Of a stretch of 64,000 bases of DNA, positions 28,054 to 37,050 are shown piece by piece. A program made the position numbers and the translations under genes. Source of the DNA: Candidatus Brachybacterium merdavium (GTDB lineage: Bacteria; Actinomycetota; Actinomycetes; Actinomycetales; Dermabacteraceae); the NCBI GenBank assembly GCA_019118275.1, contig DWZH01000069.1, positions 1 through 64,000 of the forward strand. The letters are read 5' to 3'. The notes under the pieces were generated by a model. That model saw only the letters and a program-made list of their open reading frames with translations. It ran no database searches and was not told the origin of the DNA. The first letter of the stretch is position 1. Each line of letters begins with the position of its first letter.

Positions 28054-28998
28054 ATGTCCCGTCGGCTCGAGCCCTTGCCCCCAGCCCTGGCGTTCGCGGT
28101 CTTCACGGCCGCGGAAGCCAGAGCTGCGGGCGTGAGCGCGCAACGGCTGCGTGGATCGGACATCACCCGGCTGGGATGGGGCGTCTACAGCCGAGAGGAC
28201 TATCAGCTGACGGAGCGCGCGATCGTGCAGGCGTACGGCCGCAGCGATCCCGCCGTGGTCGCTCACGGATTCACTGCGGCGCGCGCTTGGCGCCTACCGC
28301 TTCCGTTCACCGACGTCCACTGGGAGAACGAGGGAGTCCGCTCCCCCGTACACCTGAACAGCACCGCCTCGCGACGACGCAGCGGCAGCCTGGTCCGCTG
28401 GAGCAGCTTCGCCCTGTCACCGGAGGAGACAGCCAGCTCGCACGGGATGCTGCTGACCGCGCGCGTCCGCACCTGGATGGATCTGGCACCGCGCCTCAGC
28501 CATGACGACCTCGTCCGCATCGGGGACCATCTGGTGCGGCATCCGCGGCCCAGGTACGAGCACCGCCACGCTCCCTACGCCACCCCTGCCCAGCTGGAGC
28601 AGCTCCTCCGCGAGCACCGCGGGCGCGGGGCACGCAAACTCCGCGAGGTGTTGAGGGACGTCCGGGTCGGAGCCGACTCCCCAGCCGAGACGACGCTGCG
28701 CCTCGCGATCCTTCGGGCCGGGCTGCCAGTCCCTCACCTGAACGTCTTCCTCCGCGCCGGCGGCGCCAGCCTCGGCCAAGCCGACCTCTCCTGGCCCGAA
28801 TGGAAGGTGTGCGTCGAGCACGAAGGTCCCAGCCACCTCGATCGTGACCAGCAGGACCAGGACATCCAGCGCGGCGAACGGCGGCGTCACCACGGGTGGA
28901 TCGAAGTGCAGACCACCGCCAAGGATCTGCGCGGCGGCTGCGCTCGAGGACTGCGGCGCATCACCGAAGCGCTTCGGCGGCAGGGGTGGAGGGGCTGA
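28054..28998 (+). CDS. DUF559/AbiEi-like protein with endonuclease-fold C-terminus
   Basis: Protein of 314 residues of a type common in actinobacteria. The N-terminal third resembles the DNA-binding region of AbiEi-type antitoxins (AAEARAAGVSAQRLRGSDI, TRLGWGVYSREDY). The last 110 residues look like a Vsr/DUF559 nuclease fold: SPAETTLRLAILRAGLPVP, ADLSWPEWKVCVEHEG with the Asp and Glu of the PD-(D/E)XK type, then QDIQRGERRRHHGWIEV. Role is not established; such proteins are often called antitoxin-like or endonuclease-like. No toxin gene adjoins it. It is flanked by members of the palindromic repeat family on both sides. Confidence 0.75.
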   Translation: MSRRLEPLPPALAFAVFTAAEARAAGVSAQRLRGSDITRLGWGVYSREDYQLTERAIVQAYGRSDPAVVAHGFTAARAWRLPLPFTDVHWENEGVRSPVHLNSTASRRRSGSLVRWSSFALSPEETASSHGMLLTARVRTWMDLAPRLSHDDLVRIGDHLVRHPRPRYEHRHAPYATPAQLEQLLREHRGRGARKLREVLRDVRVGADSPAETTLRLAILRAGLPVPHLNVFLRAGGASLGQADLSWPEWKVCVEHEGPSHLDRDQQDQDIQRGERRRHHGWIEVQTTAKDLRGGCARGLRRITEALRRQGWRG

Positions 28999-29123
28999 GC
29001 GAGGTCGGTTCGGGCTCTCCGCTCGTCGAACGTCCATGTCGGTCTCTGGCCCGAGGTGGGTTCGCCCGATCTGCGCCGCGCCCGGGACCGACCGGGGTCC
29101 GCACGGGGAACCGCACGGCACGC

Positions 29124-29177
29124 GACATCTGCGAAGTGGTGGGGTCGCAAGCCCATAGCAACACGTTCGCAGAACTC
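29124..29177. repeat. Palindromic repeat family, copy B
   Basis: 54-base copy running from GACATCTGCGAAGTGG to TTCGCAGAACTC, with imperfect outer arms and an inner GGGGTCGCAAGCCC hairpin. Paired with copy C 69 bases further on. Confidence 0.85.
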
Positions 29178-29190
29178 GGTGGGACGCGCC

Positions 29191-29253
29191 GTCCCGGCCG
29201 GGGCGAGCTCTGTCCCGGCCGGGGCGAGCTCTGTCCCGGCCGGGGCGAGCTCT
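29191..29253. repeat. 21-bp triple tandem repeat joined to copy C
   Basis: Three identical units GTCCCGGCCGGGGCGAGCTC plus T at 29191, 29212 and 29233. The last bases form the start of palindrome copy C, so the repeat appears to have arisen by duplication of that copy's left edge. Copy E at 34991 has one such unit only. Confidence 0.85.
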
Positions 29254-29300
29254 GCAAAGTGGTGGGTTCGCGAGCCCATAGCAACCACTTCGCAGAGCTC
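29247..29300. repeat. Palindromic repeat family, copy C
   Basis: 54 bases from GAGCTCTGCAAAGTGG to CCACTTCGCAGAGCTC with an inner GGGTTCGCGAGCCC hairpin. Identical over its length to copy E at 34991-35044 as far as I can read it. Confidence 0.9.
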
Positions 29301-29661
29301 GGCGGGTCGGGGGCCGGGGGCCGTGGGCCGCGGGCCGGGGGCCGGGGGCCGCGGGGCCGCTTCCCACTCGTCACCTCCGCCTGGTCTCTCCTTGGGGACC
29401 CGACGCCTCCGGCTTCTTCCCGCGCATCTCACACGCTTCTGGCGTGACCGGGAGCAACGTGCATCCTAGAATCCTCTATGAAATCCCTAAGGTCATCTAT
29501 GGCCCTCGCGTGGTGACGCGCGAGCTGACCTTGCCCGATCCCCCAAGATTCCGTCGGACCCCGTCGAACCTCGCCGGGCCCCATCTGATCCCGCCGCACT
29601 GGCAAACACTGACGCACCTGCCGCCCCTGACGTACTCACCTCACGAACTCTGGAGCCTCTG

Positions 29662-31191
29662 ATGACCGATCTCAGCCCCGTCACCCGCCGCACGCTGCTG
29701 CTCGGAACCGGCACAGTCGCCGCCCTCACGCTGGCCGCCTGCGGTGGTGGCAGCGGATCGGGCGCCTCGGATGCCGGCGGCGGGGGCGGTGACGAGGAGA
29801 TCATCATCGGCTCCACCAATGAGCCCACCGGCCTGCAGCGCAATGTCGGCGGCTCCTCCGGCATCTCCGAGACGATGTCGCGCAACGTCTACGAGGGCCT
29901 GACCGCGATCGATGACTCCGGCGAGGTCATCGACCTGCTCGCAGAGTCGGTCGAGGTCTCCGAAGACGGTCTGACCCATACTTTCACCCTGCGCGAGGGA
30001 GTGACCTTCCACGACGGCAGCCCGCTGACTGCGCAGGATGCGGCATGGTCGATCGCGGAGACCATCTCGGAGGAGTCGCTCTCGGCCCGCGCATCGGATC
30101 TGCGCGTGATCAACGACATCGAGGCCGCTGACGATCGGACCCTGGTGCTCACCCTGGACCACCGCAGCGCCTCGCTGAGGTTCTTCCTGGCCTCGGTGAC
30201 GATCGTGCGCGATGGCGACACCGAGAACACCTCCGAGAACGGCACCGGCCCCTATCGCATGCAGGAGTGGGTCCAGGGGGACCATCTGACCTTGGTCCGC
30301 AACGACGACTACTGGGGCGAGCCAGCCCTGAACACGGGCGTGACCTTCCGGTTCTTCGCCGATGAGACCGCGATGAACAACGCCCTTCGCGCCGGTGAGC
30401 TGGACCTGGTGATCCAGCAGGAGAGCCCGGATCAGCTGGGCCAGTTCGAGGATGATCCCACCTACACGATCACCGAGGGCAACTCGATCCGGAAGTGGGT
30501 GTGGACCTTCAACAACCAGATGGAGCCGTTCACCGACGTGCGTGTGCGGCAGGGACTGTACAAGGCGATCAGCCGTGACGCGATCCTGACCGCCGTGTGG
30601 GGAGATCGCGGCGAGGTCATCGGGTCGATGCCACCGGTGCCCGAACCCTGGTACGACGACTCCTTCGCCCAGATCCACGCCTATGACCCCGACGCTGCCA
30701 CAGCGCTGTTGGAGGAGGCGGGCGCGACCGATCTGTCGTTCGCTCTGACCTATGTCGCCGGTTCCACCGAGGAGCTCATCGTCCAGCAGATCGCCTCGGA
30801 CCTGTCGGCCGTGGGCGTGACCGTCGAGCTCGACGCGATCGATGATTCCACCTGGTACGAGCGCGTGTACTCGGAGAAGAACTACGAGACCACCCTGATG
30901 AACCACAACAATCCGCGCGACGTGCTCTGGTACGCCAACCCCGACTTCTACTGGCAGTACGACAGCCCCGAGGTCCAGGAGCTGGCGGTCGCCGCTGAAG
31001 AGGCCGAGAACGAGGACGCACAGACAGACCTCATCCACGAGCTGGCCGAGATCCTCGCCGAGGAGGCGCCCTCGGCGTGGCTGTTCATGTCGCCGCAGAT
31101 CCGGATCGCTCGCGAGGGCGTCACCGGGTTCTCTCCGGACAAGAACGCCGAGCCCTTTTACGTCGCAAGCATCGTGCGCGAGTCGGCGTGA
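29662..31191 (+). CDS. ABC transporter substrate-binding lipoprotein, family 5 (peptide/nickel class)
   Basis: Binding lipoprotein of 509 residues. The N-terminus has a Tat-like RRTLLLG and a lipobox ending at Cys27 (LTLAAC), then a Gly/Ser linker. Family signatures include SRNVYEGLTAID near residue 73, HTFTLREGVTFHDGSPLTAQ near 107 and ENGTGPYRMQEWVQGDHLTL near 193. It begins a complete five-gene operon of the Dpp/Opp/Nik class. Short, dense operon spacing (GTGA overlap with the first permease) indicates co-translation. The ligand may be a peptide, nickel complex or other small molecule; no neighbouring enzyme points to one. Confidence 0.93.
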   Translation: MTDLSPVTRRTLLLGTGTVAALTLAACGGGSGSGASDAGGGGGDEEIIIGSTNEPTGLQRNVGGSSGISETMSRNVYEGLTAIDDSGEVIDLLAESVEVSEDGLTHTFTLREGVTFHDGSPLTAQDAAWSIAETISEESLSARASDLRVINDIEAADDRTLVLTLDHRSASLRFFLASVTIVRDGDTENTSENGTGPYRMQEWVQGDHLTLVRNDDYWGEPALNTGVTFRFFADETAMNNALRAGELDLVIQQESPDQLGQFEDDPTYTITEGNSIRKWVWTFNNQMEPFTDVRVRQGLYKAISRDAILTAVWGDRGEVIGSMPPVPEPWYDDSFAQIHAYDPDAATALLEEAGATDLSFALTYVAGSTEELIVQQIASDLSAVGVTVELDAIDDSTWYERVYSEKNYETTLMNHNNPRDVLWYANPDFYWQYDSPEVQELAVAAEEAENEDAQTDLIHELAEILAEEAPSAWLFMSPQIRIAREGVTGFSPDKNAEPFYVASIVRESA

Positions 31192-32270
31192 GCGCGGGAG
31201 CAGGGCCGAGCGGGCAGGGCCTGCCCGGCAACACCACCGCTCCCGAGACGGGGGACGCCGAGGCGAAGGACGCCGCCCCAGACGACCGTCGCCGGCCCAT
31301 GGGGACACTTGAGTTCTTCGCCAGCCGGATCGGTCTGCTGCTGCTCGCCATCCTTCTGACCTCGATGATCGTGTTCCTGCTGCTGCGGGTGCTGCCCGGC
31401 GATCCGGCCGGTGCACTGCTGGGAGCGGGCACGACCGATGAGCAGCTCGAGCAGCTGCGCAGTCAGCTGGGCGCCGACGACCCGTTGCCGGTGCAGTACA
31501 TCGCGTGGCTCGGTGAGTTCCTGTCCGGTTCGACCACCTCATTCGTCTCGCAGGAGACCTTTGGTGACCTGGTCGCCCGCCGCGCCACCATCACGGTGCC
31601 GCTCTCGCTGGCCGCCTTTGCACTGTCGATCCTGGTCTCCTTCCCGCTGGGCACGCTGGCGGCGGTGCGTCGTGACTCCCCCGTCGGGCTGGCTGTCTCG
31701 GCGCTGTCCCAGGTCGGGGTGGCGGTACCGATCTTCTGGGTCGGTGTGATCCTGATCTGGCTGTTCGCTCTCGAAGCAGGCACGTTGCCCTCCGGCGGGT
31801 TCCCACGGCAGGGCTGGGCCGATCCGGTCGCCGCCGGGCGCGCCCTGGTACTGCCCGCCATCACGATCGCAGTCGCCATGAGCTCGGTGCTGATCCGCTA
31901 CGTGCGTTCGGCGGTGCTGGACGTGCTGGATTCCGATCACATGCGCACCGCCCGCTCGCTGGGCTACTCCGGCCCGCATGCGATGTTGCGGCACGGTCTG
32001 CGGCATGCTGCGGTGCCGGTGGTCGCCATCCTGGGCATCGAGCTGGCCACGTCCCTGCTGGGTGCCGTGGTGGTCGAGAACGTGTTCGCGCTGCCTGGGC
32101 TGGGCACACTGCTGCTGGACTCGGTGACCGCGCGCGACCTGCCCATCGTGCAGAACCTGGTGGTGCTGCTGACCGCAGTAATGCTGCTGACCAACGCCGG
32201 GGTCGACATCCTCCAGCGCGCCATCGACCCGCGCCTGCGCACCGGCCGACGGGAAGGACGACGGGCATGA
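31188..32270 (+). CDS. ABC transporter permease, DppB type
   Basis: Permease of 360 residues from a GTG that overlaps the binding-protein stop (GTGA); a later ATG at 31299 (MGTLEFFASR) would remove a disordered 37-residue leader and cannot be ruled out. Six helices; typical features are LLRVLPGDPAGALLGAGTT near residue 62, RRATITVPLSLAAFALS and the EAA-like loop MRTARSLGYSGPHAMLRHGL near 253. Partner of the DppC-type permease that follows with an ATGA overlap. Confidence 0.9.
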   Translation: MSAGAGPSGQGLPGNTTAPETGDAEAKDAAPDDRRRPMGTLEFFASRIGLLLLAILLTSMIVFLLLRVLPGDPAGALLGAGTTDEQLEQLRSQLGADDPLPVQYIAWLGEFLSGSTTSFVSQETFGDLVARRATITVPLSLAAFALSILVSFPLGTLAAVRRDSPVGLAVSALSQVGVAVPIFWVGVILIWLFALEAGTLPSGGFPRQGWADPVAAGRALVLPAITIAVAMSSVLIRYVRSAVLDVLDSDHMRTARSLGYSGPHAMLRHGLRHAAVPVVAILGIELATSLLGAVVVENVFALPGLGTLLLDSVTARDLPIVQNLVVLLTAVMLLTNAGVDILQRAIDPRLRTGRREGRRA

Positions 32271-33130
32271 GCACGATCTCCGAGCGCGCCTCGTCGACAA
32301 CGACGGAGACTCGCCGCCCCCTCTCCCCCTCGCTGATAGTGGGAACCGCGCTGGTCGGTGCCACCGTGCTGCTGGCGGCAGTCTCCCTCGTGTGGACCCC
32401 TCATGCCCTGACCGACGTCGGCTCCGGAGGAAGGTTGGCCCGCCCCTCTGGCGAATTCTGGCTGGGAACCGACCGACTCGGCCGCGATGTGTTCACCCAG
32501 TTCATGGCCGCTGCCAGGTCCGCCCTGATCGTCGCGACCTGCTCGGTCGCCATCGCCACCCTGCTCGGCACCGTGATCGGGGTGGCCGCGGCCGCCTCCA
32601 TCCGAGTGGTCGACGAGCTCCTGTCGGCCCTGGTCGACGTGTTGATCGCCTTCCCCACCCTGCTCCTGGCGATGCTGGTGGTCACGGTGCGGGGAGCATC
32701 CCTCAGCTCGGCAATCCTGGCGATCGGCATCGCGGGCTCCGCCGTGATCGCCCGCGTGACTCGCGTGAACACCGCCCGGGTGCTCCGTGAGGAGTATGTG
32801 ACCGCCGGTATCGTCGCCGGCAGCGGCTGGAGCGGCCTGATCCGCCGTCACGTCGTACCCAACGTCGCCCCCACCCTGCTGGTGCAGATGACACTGCTGG
32901 GCGGCGCCTCGATCCTGGCCGAGGCGTCCCTGTCCTATCTCGGATTGGGGCCGGCACCGCCCGCTCCGAGCTGGGGACGGATGCTACTGGAGGCACAGTC
33001 CACTGTGAGCTCCCAACCGTGGGCCGCGATCGCCCCGGGCCTGGCCATCGCCGCCACCGTGCTCGGACTGAACCTGCTCGGTGACGGGCTGCGCGAGACC
33101 TTCGACCCGCAACTGAGGAGGGCCCGATGA
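32267..33130 (+). CDS. ABC transporter permease, DppC type
   Basis: Permease of 287 residues. A first helix at about residue 25 (LIVGTALVGATVLLAAVSLV), then HALTDVGSGGRLARPSGEFW and LGTDRLGRDVFTQFMAAARS, the family hallmark. The EAA loop reads REEYVTAGIVAGSGWSGLIR near 167, followed by the ASLSYLGLGPAPPAPSWGRM signature. Overlaps both neighbours by four bases. Confidence 0.93.
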   Translation: MSTISERASSTTTETRRPLSPSLIVGTALVGATVLLAAVSLVWTPHALTDVGSGGRLARPSGEFWLGTDRLGRDVFTQFMAAARSALIVATCSVAIATLLGTVIGVAAAASIRVVDELLSALVDVLIAFPTLLLAMLVVTVRGASLSSAILAIGIAGSAVIARVTRVNTARVLREEYVTAGIVAGSGWSGLIRRHVVPNVAPTLLVQMTLLGGASILAEASLSYLGLGPAPPAPSWGRMLLEAQSTVSSQPWAAIAPGLAIAATVLGLNLLGDGLRETFDPQLRRAR

Positions 33131-33945
33131 CCCTCGAGATCACCTCTCTGGGCGTGCGCACCTCCTCCGGCCGCGAGCTGCTGCGAGACATCAGCTGGTC
33201 CGTGCCCACGGGCGGACGTCTGGGCATCATCGGCGAATCCGGCTCGGGCAAATCCCTGACCGCCCAGGCGATCCTCGGACTGCTGCCCCGCGGCATGGAC
33301 GTCACAGGTTCCGTGCAGCTCGACGGCGAGGAAATGCTGGGCCGGTCCGAGAAGTCGCTGCGCCAGCTCCGCGGCCGGCGCATCGCCATGGTCTTCCAGG
33401 AACCGTTGACGGCGCTGGACCCGCTGATGCCCGTCGGGCGGCAGATCCAGGGACCACTGCACCTGCACACCGAGCTGCGTGGCGCCGCGGCCCGCAAACG
33501 GATGTCTCAGCTGCTGGAGCAGGTGGCTCTGCGTGACCACGAGCGGATCCTGCGCTCGTACCCGTGGGAGCTGTCCGGCGGGCAGAGGCAGCGCGTGGCA
33601 CTCGCGATGGCGCTCGCCTGCGAGCCGGACGTGCTGATCGCCGACGAGCCCACCACCGCCCTCGACGTCACCCTGCAGGACGAGATCCTCACCCTACTGG
33701 CTGATCTGATCGAGCGATCCGGGGTGACACTGGTCTTCGTCTCCCACGACCTGCCGGTAGTCGCCCGGGTGGCCGACGATCTGGTGGTCATGCGCGACGG
33801 CGAGGTGGTCGAGACCGGCTCGGCACGCGAAGTGCTCACCATCCCCACCAGTGACTACGCGCGCAGACTGGTCGAGTCAGCGCGGTCGGTCACCGCTCTG
33901 CCGACGCTCGGGGATCCGACGGCCGACGAGGAGGAGACCCCGTGA
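33127..33945 (+). CDS. ABC transporter ATP-binding protein, DppD type
   Basis: Cytoplasmic ATPase of 272 residues. Walker A GESGSGKS (about residue 38), Q-loop MVFQEPLTALDPLMP, signature LSGGQRQRVALAMAL (about 150), Walker B DVLIADEPTTALD and the switch His in FVSHDL. Like its partner it is trimmed compared with DppD proteins, which often carry an iron-sulfur tail; that Cys-rich tail is absent here. Powers the two permeases encoded upstream. Confidence 0.94.
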   Translation: MTLEITSLGVRTSSGRELLRDISWSVPTGGRLGIIGESGSGKSLTAQAILGLLPRGMDVTGSVQLDGEEMLGRSEKSLRQLRGRRIAMVFQEPLTALDPLMPVGRQIQGPLHLHTELRGAAARKRMSQLLEQVALRDHERILRSYPWELSGGQRQRVALAMALACEPDVLIADEPTTALDVTLQDEILTLLADLIERSGVTLVFVSHDLPVVARVADDLVVMRDGEVVETGSAREVLTIPTSDYARRLVESARSVTALPTLGDPTADEEETP

Positions 33946-34745
33946 CCGAGACACCCGCCTTTGGCCCCGTCCACGCCGTCGCCCCTGTACCCGTGCTCGC
34001 CATGCGCGATGTCCACAAAAGCTTCGGCCGCGGTATCCGCACCACTCCCGTGCTCCACGGCATCGACCTGGAGATCACCGCCGGGAGCAGCCTCGGCATC
34101 GTCGGCGAATCCGGAGCCGGTAAAACCACGATCCTGTCCCTGCTGATGGCCCTGTCCTCTCCCACTTCTGGCACGATCGAGTTCAACGGGGCCCCGCTGC
34201 GCCGCGGACGCGTCGGACGGATGTCCGAGTTCCGCCGCGCCGTGCAGCTGGTGTTCCAGGACCCCCGCTCCTCCCTCAACCCGCGCATGAGCGTCGGACG
34301 GATCATCCGTGAACCTCTCGAGTCCCTCGACATCCCCGGTGACCACCGGGCGCGCGTGGCCGACCTGCTCGAGTCGGTCGGTCTGGAACCAGGCATGGAG
34401 TCGCGATTCCCGGGTGAGTTCTCCGGCGGACAACGCCAGCGCATCGCGATCGCCCGCGCACTGGCCCCACGTCCCGAGGTGCTTGTGGCCGACGAGCCGG
34501 TCAGTGCACTGGACGTGTCGGTGCGCGCCCAGATCGTCGAACTGCTCGCCCGGCTGAAGGAACAGTTCGGGATGACGCTGGTGATGGTCAGCCATGACAT
34601 CGCGATCGTCGGGCAGCTGTGCGAGGAGATGGTGATCCTACGCGATGGCCGTATCGAGGAGACCGGGCCGACACCCAGGGTGCTCACCGCCCCACGCGCT
34701 GCCTACACCCGTCGCCTGCTGGAGGCAGTCCCTCGCCTGCCATGA
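33942..34745 (+). CDS. ABC transporter ATP-binding protein, DppF type
   Basis: Second ATPase of the operon, 267 residues, GTG start overlapping the previous stop. Walker A GESGAGKT (about residue 50), VQLVFQDPRSSLNPRMSVGR, signature FSGGQRQRIAIARAL (about 163), Walker B EVLVADEPVSALD and VMVSHDI. It lacks the usual C-terminal zinc-type Cys motif of DppF. It closes the operon; palindrome copies D and E follow 165 bases downstream. Confidence 0.94.
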   Translation: MTETPAFGPVHAVAPVPVLAMRDVHKSFGRGIRTTPVLHGIDLEITAGSSLGIVGESGAGKTTILSLLMALSSPTSGTIEFNGAPLRRGRVGRMSEFRRAVQLVFQDPRSSLNPRMSVGRIIREPLESLDIPGDHRARVADLLESVGLEPGMESRFPGEFSGGQRQRIAIARALAPRPEVLVADEPVSALDVSVRAQIVELLARLKEQFGMTLVMVSHDIAIVGQLCEEMVILRDGRIEETGPTPRVLTAPRAAYTRRLLEAVPRLP

Positions 34746-34800
34746 GGCGCCACGCGCTCCCGATGCGCTCCGAGCTCCCTCACGGTCGAGCACCTCGTGG

Positions 34801-34909
34801 GCGAGCCTCTCGCTATCGAGCCCCTCACCATCGAGCCCGTGGCTATCGAGCCTCCTCACCATCAAGCCCCTCACCATCAAGCCGCTCACCATCGAGCCTC
34901 CTCACAATC
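34801..34909. repeat. 15-bp tandem repeat
   Basis: Seven to eight units of ATCGAGCCCCTCACC with variants (ATCAAGCC, GTGGCT), ending directly at palindrome copy D. The 15-base period recurs in coding minisatellites of the window. Confidence 0.8.
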
Positions 34910-34963
34910 GACATCTGCGAAGTGGTGGGTTCGCGGGCCCATAGCAACAAGTTCGCAGAGCTC
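34910..34963. repeat. Palindromic repeat family, copy D
   Basis: 54 bases from GACATCTGCGAAGTGG to TTCGCAGAGCTC with inner GGGTTCGCGGGCCC. Closest to copy B. Followed 27 bases later by copy E in the same order and spacing style as B-C. Confidence 0.88.
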
Positions 34964-34990
34964 GGTGGGACGCACCGGCCCGGCCGGGGC

Positions 34991-35044
34991 GAGCTCTGCA
35001 AAGTGGTGGGTTCGCGAGCCCATAGCAACCACTTCGCAGAGCTC
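34991..35044. repeat. Palindromic repeat family, copy E
   Basis: 54 bases, the same as copy C. Its outer arms pair over 19 bases with one A-C mismatch and a G-T near the tip, and the inner GGGTTCGCGAGCCC folds on itself, giving a nested stem. Confidence 0.9.
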
Positions 35045-35209
35045 GGTGGGCCGGGAGCCGGGGGCCGGGAGCCGGGGGCCGGGGGTCGGGGCCGCGAGGC
35101 CGCTTCCTGGAGCTCGTCGCGCCGGGTGGATTGGGAGGCCGCTGGCTTGCCTGGCCGGTCGGTGCCGACGCAGAGCACGGACCCAGCGCGCCGGGTGGGC
35201 GGGCTTGGA

Positions 35210-36838
35210 TCAGGCGGACTCGACGAGTTCTTTCAGCAATGCGCGGGCACCGTCGGCGCGTAGGACCTCGAGGGCGTGGAGGTAGGGGGTGGTGAAGGCC
35301 TCGTGCTCGACCAGGTCGCCGAACAGCTCATCGTCGCGGAGGAAGGCGAGCAGGTCCTGGTCGTGCCGGGCGGCTGCGGCCATGACGCGATCGTGGAGAC
35401 GGTCGACCACCGGCCACTCCTCGCCGTTCTCCCCCGTGCCCTCGGCGTACCGGGCCCAGGAGGCCACGATCGCGGCGGATGCGGTGACGTCGCGTCCGGC
35501 GGCGAGGTTCTCCTTGATCACCGGCACCAGCCAGGTGGGGATGCGGTCGGAGGACTCGGCAGCCAATCGCGCCAGGGTGTCCTTCACGCTCTGGTTGGCG
35601 AAGCGCGCCATCAGCTCGTCCTTGTAGGCGGTCAGGTCCATGCCCGGCACCTCGGGGACGGTGGGCGTGCCCTCCCGGTCCATGTACAGCGTCCGTGTGA
35701 ACGGCGCCAGGTGCTCATCGACCGCGGCCTCGTCGGCGTAGGTGTGCCCCAGCAGCAGGCCGAAGTAGGCGAGGGACTGGTGGGAGCAGTTCAGCAGGCG
35801 CAGCTTCATCAGCTCGTACGGTTCGACGTCTTCGACCATCTGCACCCCGACCTGCTCGTAGGCGGGCCGGCCGGCCGGGAAGCGGTCCTCGAGCACCCAC
35901 TGCACGAAGTCCTCACTGACCACCGGCCAGGCGTCGTCGATGCCGTAGTCGGAGGCGATCATCTCGATGTCCTCCGGCGAGGTGACCGGGGTGATGCGGT
36001 CGACCATGCAGTTGGGGAAGGCCACGTTCTGCTCGATCCACTCGGCCATCGGGGCGTCCTCGTGCAGGCCGTTCTCGTCACGGCGGCGCGTATAGGCAAG
36101 GATCATCCGCTGCGCGAGGTCGCCGTTGCCGCGCACGTTGTCGCAGGACATCACGGTGAACGGCGGGGTGCCAGCCGCGCGGCGTCGGCGCAGCGCCTCG
36201 ACCACGTAGCCGAACATGGTGCGCGGATGCCCGGTCGCACCGCCGGCGCTCGCCCCGCCCCCGCTGTCCGTGCCCCCGGCGCTCGCGTCCGCCGCGCCCT
36301 GGCCCTCGCCATTCCCGCCCGCTGCGGCGCGAGCAGCTGCGGGCTGCTCGAAGCTGGTGGTGAGATCGGCGGCGACCGCCTCGGTCTCGTACTGGAACTC
36401 ACCGGTGGAGGGGTTGTAGTTGTAGCCGCCCTCGGTGACGGTCAGCGAGACGATCCGCACCGCCGGATCGGTCATCTGGGCGAGCACTGCCTCGGGGTCG
36501 TCGGGGGCGAAGAGGTAGCGGGCGATGGAGCCGATCACGCGGGGGTCGCGGGCCCCGTCAGGTGCTTTGGTGACCAGCGTGTACAGGCCGTCCTGACTGC
36601 TCAGGGCATCACGCATGCGGCTGTCGCCCGGCAGCAGACCCACGCCGCAGATCGCCCAGTCCTGGTCGCGGCCGTCGTGCATCAGGCGATCCAGGTACAT
36701 CGCCTGGTGGGCACGGTGGAAACCGCCGACGCCGAAGTGGACGATGCCGATCGAGCGCTCCGTCAGCGGGTAGCCGGGCACCGCGACCTGGCCGCCGGCG
36801 GCGATATCGGGCAGAGTGGCGGAAGTCAGCGCAGTCAT
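35210..36838 (-). CDS. Mannitol-dehydrogenase-family oxidoreductase
   Basis: NAD-dependent polyol or uronate oxidoreductase of 542 residues (mannitol 2-dehydrogenase, fructuronate reductase or a relative). The N-terminal Rossmann part has IVHFGVGGFHRAHQAMYLD at about residue 32. The catalytic K-x5-N-x2-H motif is in MKLRLLNCSHQSLAYFG near residue 345. An insertion of about 35 residues (174-208; NGEGQGAADASAGGTDSGGG) is low in complexity and not expected in the family. A pair of SorC-type operator halves lies at 36893-36922, and the SorC gene lies upstream past an IS element. Precise substrate is not decided by sequence. Confidence 0.9.
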   Translation of the reverse strand: MTALTSATLPDIAAGGQVAVPGYPLTERSIGIVHFGVGGFHRAHQAMYLDRLMHDGRDQDWAICGVGLLPGDSRMRDALSSQDGLYTLVTKAPDGARDPRVIGSIARYLFAPDDPEAVLAQMTDPAVRIVSLTVTEGGYNYNPSTGEFQYETEAVAADLTTSFEQPAAARAAAGGNGEGQGAADASAGGTDSGGGASAGGATGHPRTMFGYVVEALRRRRAAGTPPFTVMSCDNVRGNGDLAQRMILAYTRRRDENGLHEDAPMAEWIEQNVAFPNCMVDRITPVTSPEDIEMIASDYGIDDAWPVVSEDFVQWVLEDRFPAGRPAYEQVGVQMVEDVEPYELMKLRLLNCSHQSLAYFGLLLGHTYADEAAVDEHLAPFTRTLYMDREGTPTVPEVPGMDLTAYKDELMARFANQSVKDTLARLAAESSDRIPTWLVPVIKENLAAGRDVTASAAIVASWARYAEGTGENGEEWPVVDRLHDRVMAAAARHDQDLLAFLRDDELFGDLVEHEAFTTPYLHALEVLRADGARALLKELVESA

Positions 36839-36892
36839 GACTCATCCTTCGTCGGCGAGTGAGGGTGAAACCGACGATACACAACCTTGCGA

Positions 36893-36922
36893 CAGATGAG
36901 CACCCGTCGATGCTCGTCTGAG
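36893..36922. promoter_or_regulatory. SorC-type operator before the mannitol-dehydrogenase gene
   Basis: CAGATGAGCA (36893-36902) and TGCTCGTCTG (36911-36920) are inverted copies with one mismatch, eight bases apart. The second extends to TGCTCGTCTGAG, the core found before the SorC gene at 39371 and the importer at 48045. It lies 55-84 bases before the start codon. Confidence 0.6.
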
Positions 36923-37050
36923 GGGATTATTTTTCGGCGCCGAACCGCCAGCTCGATCAGCCGCGCCATCTCGATCCGATCGCCGTCGCGATCAGCCGAA
37001 CGCCTCCCCGAGCCGACCGGCAACCTCGAGCCGGCCGTGAGCTCGGCTAG

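Larger units (their letters stand above)
28999..29661. other. Intergenic region with repeats upstream of the peptide/nickel ABC operon
   Basis: This 663-base gap contains palindrome copies B and C, a 21-base triple repeat between them, and a run of G-rich GCCGGGG units at about 29310-29360. The final 200 bases before the binding protein are lower in GC and may carry the operon promoter, but I cannot define boxes with confidence. Confidence 0.6.
34746..35209. other. Convergent intergenic region with repeats
   Basis: This 464-base gap between the ABC operon and the mannitol-dehydrogenase-type gene holds a 15-base tandem repeat, palindromes D and E, and a G-rich tail (GCCGGGGGCCGGGAGCC) at about 35050-35090. 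No gene is supported. Confidence 0.6.

Noticed and set aside
28896-29447. Open frames across the palindromic repeats that read like proteins
   Set aside because: They translate the repeat copies (for example ELCKVVGSRAHSNHFAELGG twice) and have no independent support.
34910-35044. Palindromes D and E as simple rho-independent terminators
   Set aside because: They lack T tracts, occur in conserved 54-base form at several sites including a divergent region, and so are a repeat family; termination may be a side effect.
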